DNA of 64,000 nt from Xenorhabdus griffiniae (GTDB lineage: Bacteria; Pseudomonadota; Gammaproteobacteria; Enterobacterales; Enterobacteriaceae), in the NCBI RefSeq assembly GCF_001028135.1, contig NZ_LDNM01000053.1, forward strand, positions 29,303 to 93,302, given 5' to 3'. Positions within the stretch are counted from its first letter, which is position 1, and the number at the start of each line of letters is the position of its first letter. Made by a program: the position numbers and the translations under genes. The notes under the pieces are model-generated. The model saw only the letters and a list, made by a program, of their open reading frames with translations, was not told the origin of the DNA and searched no databases. This document shows, piece by piece, positions 61,801 to 64,000 of the stretch.

Positions 61801-62913
61801 CCCTGCTTTATACCACGCGGTCGAGATGTATCTCAGCTTACCCGTTGCGGGATCATTGCGCAGCTGAACCTTGTTGATTTTAGTGTGAGTCCCATCCTCA
61901 AACGCAAACAGGTAAGTGTTTGGTTCCCGTACTGATTTAACCCCTGTCACCTGATGGGAACTACCAATCCATGAGCCACTCAGGGTTGCTGTTGTCAGCA
62001 CAACCTCTTCGGCGCTGGTATATTCCATTCCTTCGCTGCCGAAGTCATTGGCGGTTCCCTTACGGGTAATTTCGTTATAAGCACCGGCACCCGTGAAATA
62101 GATATCACCCTGTGCAATATCAGAGTAAAGGCTGTTATAACCGCCTGCGCCTTCAAACCGGATATCTCCTTTGGTTTCAGAATAGATATCATCGACCTGA
62201 CGGGTACGTTCAATACGGTTAGATGCCCCTGCACCACGTAACGTTATGTCGCCACTTTTACCTTTACGGACAATAGTGTTGGCTGCTCCCGCGCCCTCAA
62301 AATCAATGTTGCCACTCTCAACTCTGGAGCTAATGATATTTGCCGCGCTAGCACCCTTGAATGTCAAATCACCAGTGGAACCTTGATAACGGTTAAACCA
62401 GGTACGATCGATCTTGTTTGCGCCACCCGCGCCGCCAAAATAGAAATTTCCCTGGTTAGTTTCATGCCATAATTCGTTGTATGCACCCGCCCCTTTAAAG
62501 CTAATATCACCCTCCAGGCCCTTACGGGTGATACTATTATATCCAGCGGCGCCAGAATAAGAGATGCCATGCTTGTCTCCGGTATGGTTGATTTTCACTC
62601 CACCGGAAACCCCCTCAAACGTTATCAACCCGCTCTGTGTCTTATTGATTGAGGTATAGCCAGTCCCGCCTTTAACCGTCAGGCTACCACTCGTATCATT
62701 GACATTCAGATATCCGGCAGCACCGACTACGGTGTCATGCCCCCATGTTGTATTAACGGTTGCACTAAAAGAGCCGACGACTATGTAGTCATTGCCACCA
62801 TAGGCATTAATGACACCACCAACACCAATGGCGTGTATTGTGTTTCCGTCATTATCATCTTCATATTTACCGGTAAAGAAGTATTCTGTACTGCGGTTAG
62901 ATGATTTTCCCAT
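49861..62913 (-). CDS. rtxA: MARTX multifunctional autoprocessing RTX toxin RtxA
   Basis: About 4350 residues from ATG 62913 (AGGA 8 bp upstream); the frame extends 14 codons further without homology. The N-terminal (1 to about 1955) and C-terminal (about 3490-4350) repeat regions closely follow Vibrio cholerae RtxA, while the central cargo differs. In order: unassigned module (about 1955-2280), linker with membrane-localisation-like helices (to about 2495), alpha/beta hydrolase (about 2500-2790), MCF-like cysteine protease (about 2790-3200), and the inositol-phosphate-activated cysteine protease domain (about 3210-3440). The ends form a pore in the host membrane, and the cysteine protease domain frees the effectors inside the cell. 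Transcribed with rtxH and rtxC. Confidence 0.95.
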   Translation of the reverse strand: MGKSSNRSTEYFFTGKYEDDNDGNTIHAIGVGGVINAYGGNDYIVVGSFSATVNTTWGHDTVVGAAGYLNVNDTSGSLTVKGGTGYTSINKTQSGLITFEGVSGGVKINHTGDKHGISYSGAAGYNSITRKGLEGDISFKGAGAYNELWHETNQGNFYFGGAGGANKIDRTWFNRYQGSTGDLTFKGASAANIISSRVESGNIDFEGAGAANTIVRKGKSGDITLRGAGASNRIERTRQVDDIYSETKGDIRFEGAGGYNSLYSDIAQGDIYFTGAGAYNEITRKGTANDFGSEGMEYTSAEEVVLTTATLSGSWIGSSHQVTGVKSVREPNTYLFAFEDGTHTKINKVQLRNDPATGKLRYISTAWYKAGKHLNGLEKRDISTQSGFSSVGEDGAYTLSNLTVEQRKPVTVHAVEKKLTENQWVNYGNGVQIDAADITLSDAKMGGYAIYRDGTTVDVKAVKSHRRPNTYIYAKQLGEHTKFVVVELRNDPKTGMLQYIARPWYKEGNHIANLANADISYANGYHDMGAGSYSLSDLHYSVNTVRTNSGRVPDLHEYRDLELFRSATGGGDSSGDIHYAGAGGGNIIKSNVTRGNVSFKGAGIANVIKHSSEFGNTTFDGGGGANVIIKKGKKGDLNFDGAGIANVLLHQSQSGDLNVKAGGAANVLVRVGDGRYLAHLLAVGNISIHKGNGNSRIAMGGGFNTHTQIGHGDAFWTGIGGANVLTQVGNGNVSSILAGGTNILTKVGEGDLSSAMFGGANIITHISNNETADPGSANTSAIALGGANILTKKGKGDVQAVMGGGGNVLTHMGDGKTTGVMLGGVNILTKVGQGDTTGIMLGLGNVLTHVGDGQTLGVMGALGNIFTKVGDGTTIAAMIGAGNIFTHVGDGNAWALMGGKGNIFTKVGNGDALALMLALGNVYTHLGDGKSVALMIAKGNIATKVGDGDALSAMIGKGNIFTQIGDGSTFAATIGGANVLTKVGDELTAALMVGEANIYTHVGNGTSMGLFAGKANIMTKEGDGTTLSAMFGEANIMTHVGDGLTGVLALGKANIVTKVGNDFMGVVAAAEANVVTHVNHEGNSTTAAVLAGKGNILTKVGDGTAVGLLVSEIGNIMTHVGDGTTVGFAKGEGNIITKVGDGLGINAAWGKANILTQVGDGDRYNFAKGDANIMTKFGDGQEVTVVQGQANIVTHVGNGDDYTGAWGKANVITKVGDGRNVVLAKGEANIVTQIGNGDSFNALWSQGNIVTKVGDGMQVTAAKGKGNITTTVGNGLSVTAVHGDLNINTKVGDGVAVNVAWGKLNVNTRVGDGLNVSVMKGTGNANIRVGDGLNINASYARNNVAIQVGNGDFYSLAVAESNTQSNKLNALFDNIKQTVLGSAGSQGINYLVNGDEANTSGTHKGRGAIDLPEVASLNGFKLTKIDEISSDLAKDLKGSVTGVDTPDIIGIEKRLGDKKRLNSNQPRNLIVNGDFEQGEMGWISTKGIEASYSAKAYGLSDEGHGERVSELDVNGNTSLCQLIKNLTAGEKITVKFDFARRADISADNGLKVSWNGKAVFSAADGNSEWQNQTLTLTAMAGSNLLMFSGTGLDDGLGYVLDNVVATSELSVADHVQQDKAAHNALQDKEKAEADSQRLAQEKDKQLAAIAGTQSQLEATDLDALNTNGQSQRNAIKEEAQAVTDEMLAQIKGLETLDIHATYQGESGQPWRDQFAAGLQQRIQTELNQSGETAQNQLDNIQAAIAAHLGDTKDAVAKSEAGALKAEQNQQHAEQDIETAFIQAKNRKKEALAHELKAKQAEHDGNLTVQQAEQHGQHEVSAADSKTVQVQNNAKGSKLDDNHKPVRTGATGSGLSGKAYEANYSEDIEQAEKSKSNINADLTVPADGRFSKRLQALDKDLSELDDAKEALNRLQINAGIRAKKVSGGSRLTSAHNETSDNQEVSQPSAVVTEWGRDTPRISGLDLSGLKALSENLIPPDSVNTSGGSVASRAQKVANVYRWLDSDNKLATEKYIPVPGFTRVDAEIPDDRRQEMVTHIENYLHLTDNENSVPREQYTSLSKLFIDATIDYDWDKRVEFVSRLESYGYSFEPVHGDKSIVSFWSGENFKQYRSVLDAVQTDGKKVVYDIDVKGNAFAIDLNKKLMLWGARRLDPDISEQKALQSAINASAYSNTGFWSSLYATGSRDDVYVISEGGLPIGNYFWNVELPVLRQLQREGLVGEIRLLDKAPKEYQGMSPESIGRRLTDAGVFVRARFDSLSLAEQERLLALNPEKYEPYTLVNLDIKTSAIDNLLNQALPFYGLRTERNLLVSEADGEGFEVRPWPGNNSDSVKTIMLENPKDSAQIKSIERFILANYDNYDQLPDELHLVKDRIVSFDHGRTRIIAEKADGSWSYKPKTDLMSAAELQEAAYVKGKILGDSYRNVLDALSNYQNTLQTSKDYDFEAVDKLTDLLHQIESYLQGHPDSERVPALQNLLSQVSVRLEESLVLADITPRSGEKVAINNDGTPPRDREPFNPVTRFLNDALYGSREDRRNVDNYTQIMLDAAVTQGTADKITLQGDAGRLTGYYHNGTQKDQEEQSPAKKVVLFIHGSGSSAEEQASIIQNQYQKQGVDMLAVNMRGYGSSDGHPSEKGLYQDARTMFSYLVNDRGIKPENIIIHGYSMGGAVAADLARYAERNGQAVSGLLLDRPMPSMTKAITAHEVPNPAGITAGLAKFVNGQFSLEKNLQGISKQTPIMLLTDNEGLGKEGEKLRAKLAVAGYQVSGEQTFYGHEDSGLMSQYADLIVSTLSAPQREQGRVKAGLLEKLSRIVFDSKSGGKELDEHSLHFFQSASLLSKPQADESEVLKGVKDDLKRYQESLKPQNDAGITTKDIRATKDFLTGYQQGHAQQVVEGFRPDMNIKQLVNLLVKGNWSPEQKGALAWEIESRALKIGFQPKAEKFNRLFRDITSTGIADKKASEQQAPQLFLLNLSNDGFGGRCDPLSKLVLVAKQLENEGQEGVARQLLEKMYSAAAVLNNPDLYSATEQANANKLLGSLAALHARNPMTDTSIKVWKEKLEDTKALTVDGVVQKITAGNTEGKSVLLELDGPDHAMAAWAKGSGENRVYGFYDPNVGIVEFSSAEKFGAYMTRFFGESGLNMAQGYGLPKNAAGETIFKRTVVIDGEVLATYRPRWADKFTMRDILALPVFDDTPIKKPTETDATHGVKKPLGDDSLESHIHVNNQDVNSWGNIEVKPQPENSDSRFAGQIIIQTENDPIVAQAAANLAGKHPDSTVIVQLDTNGQYRVVYGDPAVLADKLQSGKLRWQIVGHGREKSLQNHTRVSGYSADELALRLKQFSTDFKQVGMPDHISLVSCSLISDDKRDGFARRFISALDEQGIQTTISARSSEVAVDSIGRKYTKDAQEQWVHKLTDNKLVLGWNDKGEVESHSERVRRGISERDINLSRVGQADVDAKAQGAIADNKEAFHAPKQRDAVDNPSAAASSNNQLSYSGNIQVQAGDGEFTAINWGTTNVGIKVGTGGFKSLAFGDNNVMVHIGNGDSKHSVDIAGYQALEGAQLFVGNRNISFNMGRSNDLIVMLEKSIPTPPLVNPFDGAARISGVLQNIAGKFNSPDWPATQNQQWTLESAKKYVSDLSGLDLTSSVDYKTLTDLDSQNERSSRGLKNDLESTLNKKYNQWLGGKGNTPEMGTVSRADKFRQANEKLAFNFAVGGQGADIQVTTGNWNLMFGDNIQSILDTNLGSLFGLMTQEYTSTGMAKTTFTFSPTDLPRQLKNKLLGNLAGVSADTTLADIFGVDYTAKGAIVSRSGQPVDGVAILREMLEIIGEFSGDQLQTFTDPEKLLDSLKASLKLGVEGVKSFAESHGLKAKAPDESQEGHISISEGDKSAPEMAESQADRAFGLTSLNLPSLNLPSLNLPNLNLPNLNLPNLNLPNLFATLFNRDKQAEMKSLVTNLKENLTADLLNMKDKTFDFLRKSGHLQGDGDIHASLGNYNFNWGGDGKDLGAYLGDNNNFWGGRGDDVFYSVGTSNIFTGGEGNDMGVLMGRENMMFGGAGNDVAVLAGRINYAYMGSGDDQTFVFGEGGVIDGGKGRDYIVASGNFNRIDAGKDQDYVVAIGNNNQVDLGEGNDFATVFGNGNRIDGKEGDNAIKLMGYHAVINGGTGNDHLIADVVSKFSQLNGGDGDDLLVLGGYQNRFKGGTGVNSFVVNGNVIDNVVEDIKQGDKIMFNDINWQNLWFQRSGYDLVLLTQRNIKDTSAQEQFEALGSVTFNDYFKGNRADIITQMGDKDAQGEREYTLLSANAVDSLVQAMSGFAPTMGDSGFIDALDSKSKSTVITAWSDTLNGKSKLA
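50300..50990 (-). repeat. C-terminal glycine-aspartate (RTX) repeats of RtxA
   Basis: This segment encodes tandem GGxGxD-type units (for example FTGGEGNDMGVLMG, FGGAGNDVAVLAG, IDGGKGRDYIV). They bind calcium and drive folding during type I secretion in the RTX family. The unprocessed C-terminal secretion signal follows. Confidence 0.85.
51107..51196 (-). repeat. Six perfect or near-perfect 15-bp tandem repeats inside rtxA
   Basis: Four identical copies of AGGTTTGGCAGGTTC are followed by two of AGGGATGGCAGGTTC and a partial third. They encode the pentapeptide LNLPN or LNLPS repeated in frame ahead of NLFATLF. Vibrio RtxA, as I recall it, has a single such motif, so the array is an expansion in this lineage. 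Confidence 0.9.
52600..53290 (-). other. RtxA cysteine protease domain (autoprocessing)
   Basis: Residues about 3210-3440. The catalytic pair is His3312 in IVGHGR and Cys3357 in LVSCSL, preceded by GQIIIQTENDPIVAQAAANLAGKH (both halves conserved in V. cholerae). In the family, host inositol hexakisphosphate activates this domain to cut after Leu residues between effectors. Confidence 0.93.
53310..54540 (-). other. RtxA effector: MCF-like cysteine protease
   Basis: Residues about 2790-3200. The sequence GFGGRCDPLSK holds an Arg-Cys-Asp triplet (2980-2982) like the one reported as essential in the MCF effector of V. vulnificus. Downstream His3093 (PDHAMAAW) and Asp3112 (FYDPN) complete a plausible Cys-His-Asp triad. 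MCF effectors self-process and cause mitochondrial apoptosis in host cells. The assignment is by motif. Confidence 0.7.
54540..55410 (-). other. RtxA effector: alpha/beta hydrolase (ABH)
   Basis: Residues about 2500-2790. Nucleophile Ser2663 in IIHGYSMGG, oxyanion stretch VVLFIHGSGSSAEEQ, and catalytic His2773 in FYGHEDS. It closely follows the V. cholerae ABH, a phospholipase A1 specific for phosphatidylinositol 3-phosphate that blocks autophagy and endosomal traffic. Confidence 0.9.
55440..56080 (-). other. RtxA linker with membrane-localisation-like helices, RID catalytic part absent
   Basis: Residues about 2280-2495. The stretch from TSAIDNLLNQALPFYGLRTE to LTDLLHQIESYLQGHPDSERV matches the V. 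cholerae sequence leading into the Rho-inactivation domain, including its four-helix membrane-targeting segment. The catalytic part (His and Cys) does not follow; the sequence goes straight into the ABH preamble (NNDGTPPRDREPF). Confidence 0.65.
56080..57050 (-). other. RtxA effector: unassigned module at the first position
   Basis: Residues about 1955-2280, in the place held by the actin cross-linking domain in V. cholerae. Visible motifs are FWSGENF (F2101-G2104), FWSSLY (F2175-W2176) and YFWNVELPVL with Glu2206. The order of these motifs loosely recalls the ADP-ribosyl cyclase (CD38-like) fold. The alternative is the DmX-type domain of unknown function known from some MARTX toxins. I cannot settle it by eye. 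Confidence 0.5.
58845..60930 (-). repeat. B-type 19-residue repeats of RtxA (57-bp units)
   Basis: Roughly 35 or more tandem units of the form (A/G)NI(F/M/L)T(K/H)VGDGTT, encoded by 57-bp DNA repeats that dominate this 2-kb stretch. Such repeats form part of the N-terminal translocation structure in MARTX toxins. Confidence 0.9.
60930..62830 (-). repeat. A-type glycine-rich repeats of RtxA
   Basis: Two blocks of 20-residue units of the form GD(I/L)xFxGAGxxNxI (about 62040-62830 and 60930-61195), interrupted by a conserved non-repeat segment (61195-62040). They match the N-terminal A repeats of V. cholerae RtxA. Confidence 0.85.
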
Positions 62914-62939
62914 AAAATAATCCTGATATTGGGTAAAAA

Positions 62940-63401
62940 TTAAACTATGAACCACTGTACCCGACGGATACAGCGGTTATTTGGCACATCCAGCGTTCCC
63001 CTGACGGTGCAGGCTTTTTGTCCTTTCCGGGCGGCAAAGACACGCCGGCGCAGATCGCAGGCAATGTCACGCGCATGTCCGAAAGGGGCAATCATCTCTG
63101 GAAAAAAGATATGCTGGCCGGAACGCCAATCTTCCGGTGAAATTTCCCGTTCACCGGCAAGAATGGCATCCCGACTGCTGTCAGACAAAAAAGCCCAATT
63201 ACAAAAAGCAACTGGGCGTTGATGTTCATCTTCGTAATAGCAAAACTGATTAAGCCGGAATGACGGCAAGATACGTTGTTGCCATTCAGCAACGGAGTAA
63301 CGTCGGTGCAAGGGGGAGTGCTGACAAAGCAACATCACCCCACCCATCATTGCCTGTATTTCATGCGCACTCAGTGTTGCCAAGTGATATGTGATCACCA
63401 T
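62940..63401 (-). CDS. rtxC: RtxC, RTX toxin-activating acyltransferase
   Basis: 153 residues, the family size. It belongs to the HlyC-type lysine acyltransferases, which attach fatty acids to RTX toxins. A catalytic His is in the MLLCQHSPLH stretch and the conserved Asp in PFGHARDIACDLRRRVF. It ends 26 bp before the rtxA ATG, as in Vibrio rtxHCA. RtxC is dispensable for MARTX toxicity in some Vibrio studies, so its need here is unclear. Confidence 0.92.
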   Translation of the reverse strand: MVITYHLATLSAHEIQAMMGGVMLLCQHSPLHRRYSVAEWQQRILPSFRLNQFCYYEDEHQRPVAFCNWAFLSDSSRDAILAGEREISPEDWRSGQHIFFPEMIAPFGHARDIACDLRRRVFAARKGQKACTVRGTLDVPNNRCIRRVQWFIV

Positions 63402-63432
63402 AAGTTAGCAACTACCTGATAGGATGCTGATA

Positions 63433-63798
63433 TTATTTCGATGTTCCGGCGTTACGTGCTGAACGTTTTTTAGGCTCAAAAGATTCTGGCGCTGTAGCCG
63501 TAACTTCCGCAGGTTGTTCACTTTCGCTGCTCTCAGGCACCGGTAAGAAACCAGCCGCAATCAGTTTATTGATTTCGGCTTCCATTCTTGGATCCTCAAG
63601 CATACTTTTGACCATGGAAACCATATACATAAAACCAGAGGCAGGCATATGGATCACTTGTTTTAATTGCAATTCCTGATCATTTTCCGCCAGCATGCCA
63701 CTCGCCATTTGATTAGGCTCCTGACCGACAAAATAAAGAGAGAATACGCCTTTGTTATAATTAACACTTGAGATGGTTTGTACAAATTTTTCAGACAT
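63433..63798 (-). CDS. rtxH: RtxH, conserved protein of MARTX loci
   Basis: 121 residues from ATG 63798, which has GGA 6-7 bp upstream; ATG 63810 (125 residues) has no ribosome site. Small and mostly hydrophilic, with a short hydrophobic patch (SGFMYMVSMV). It occupies the position of rtxH (VC1449) upstream of rtxC. Function unknown. Named by position and general similarity. Confidence 0.75.
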   Translation of the reverse strand: MSEKFVQTISSVNYNKGVFSLYFVGQEPNQMASGMLAENDQELQLKQVIHMPASGFMYMVSMVKSMLEDPRMEAEINKLIAAGFLPVPESSESEQPAEVTATAPESFEPKKRSARNAGTSK

Positions 63799-63859
63799 AG
63801 CATTATCCATTAAATAAATATTAATTTAATGTTAAGATTGCATTAAATTAAAATGATTA

Positions 63860-63902
63860 AATCATAAATAAAACCATAGTGTATATGGGTTCATTTATGA
63901 TT
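63860..63902. promoter_or_regulatory. Inverted repeat upstream of rtxH, possible operator
   Basis: Perfect arms AATCATAAAT and ATTTATGATT, extended by near-matching AACC/GGTT, flank a short spacer. It lies 62-104 bp before the rtxH start, in what should be the shared promoter region with divergent secretion genes off the right edge. No -10/-35 assigned. Confidence 0.45.
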
Positions 63903-64000
63903 AAACCTGATAACTCCAACTTATCGGAGTAAGCTAAAGTCATTTATATTTCCCTTATTGTTCAAGCGTTATTATCTTGAAAGAGCTATCATTTTTAAAT

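Overview
This 64 kb window looks like chromosome of an entomopathogenic Morganellaceae bacterium, most likely Xenorhabdus (Photorhabdus is the alternative). This rests on three things: proteins that are close but diverged relatives of the Escherichia coli set, the E. coli 16-18 min gene order, and a MARTX toxin locus next to intergenic repeats I associate with this group. No species-level marker was available to me.

Left part (1-27.4 kb) is core metabolism. In order: the last codons of modE, modF, a CPBP membrane protease (where E. coli has the gal operon), gpmA, aroG and pnuC. Then come two tRNA-Lys genes plus a decayed third copy, and the Tol-Pal envelope system (ybgC-tolQ-tolR-tolA-tolB-pal-cpoB, minus strand). 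Cytochrome bd oxidase follows (cydA-cydB-cydX-ybgE, minus strand), and then the TCA block sdhCDAB-sucABCD (minus strand), divergent from gltA. nadA and zitB, expected beside pnuC, are absent, but a NadR-type operator remains in front of pnuC.

Middle (27.5-45.6 kb): a divergent AraC regulator / MFS exporter pair, ybgI, ybfA, the K+ uptake operon kdpFABC with the sensor kdpD, a pullulanase-type lipoprotein, a short EamA-like transporter, pgm, seqA and ybfF. kdpE is missing downstream of kdpD, although a KdpE-type operator is kept upstream of kdpF.

Right part (45.6-64 kb) is accessory. A small set of two methyltransferases and an FAD/NAD(P)-binding protein sits beside two copies of a 107-bp palindromic intergenic repeat; a third copy lies at 29.6 kb. 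It is followed by rtxH-rtxC-rtxA, encoding a MARTX toxin of about 4350 residues. Its central cargo appears to be an unassigned module, a leftover membrane-localisation segment without the Rho-inactivation catalytic part, an alpha/beta hydrolase, and an MCF-like cysteine protease with an R-C-D motif, followed by the cysteine protease domain that releases them. The type I secretion genes are not in the window and would be expected just beyond its right edge.
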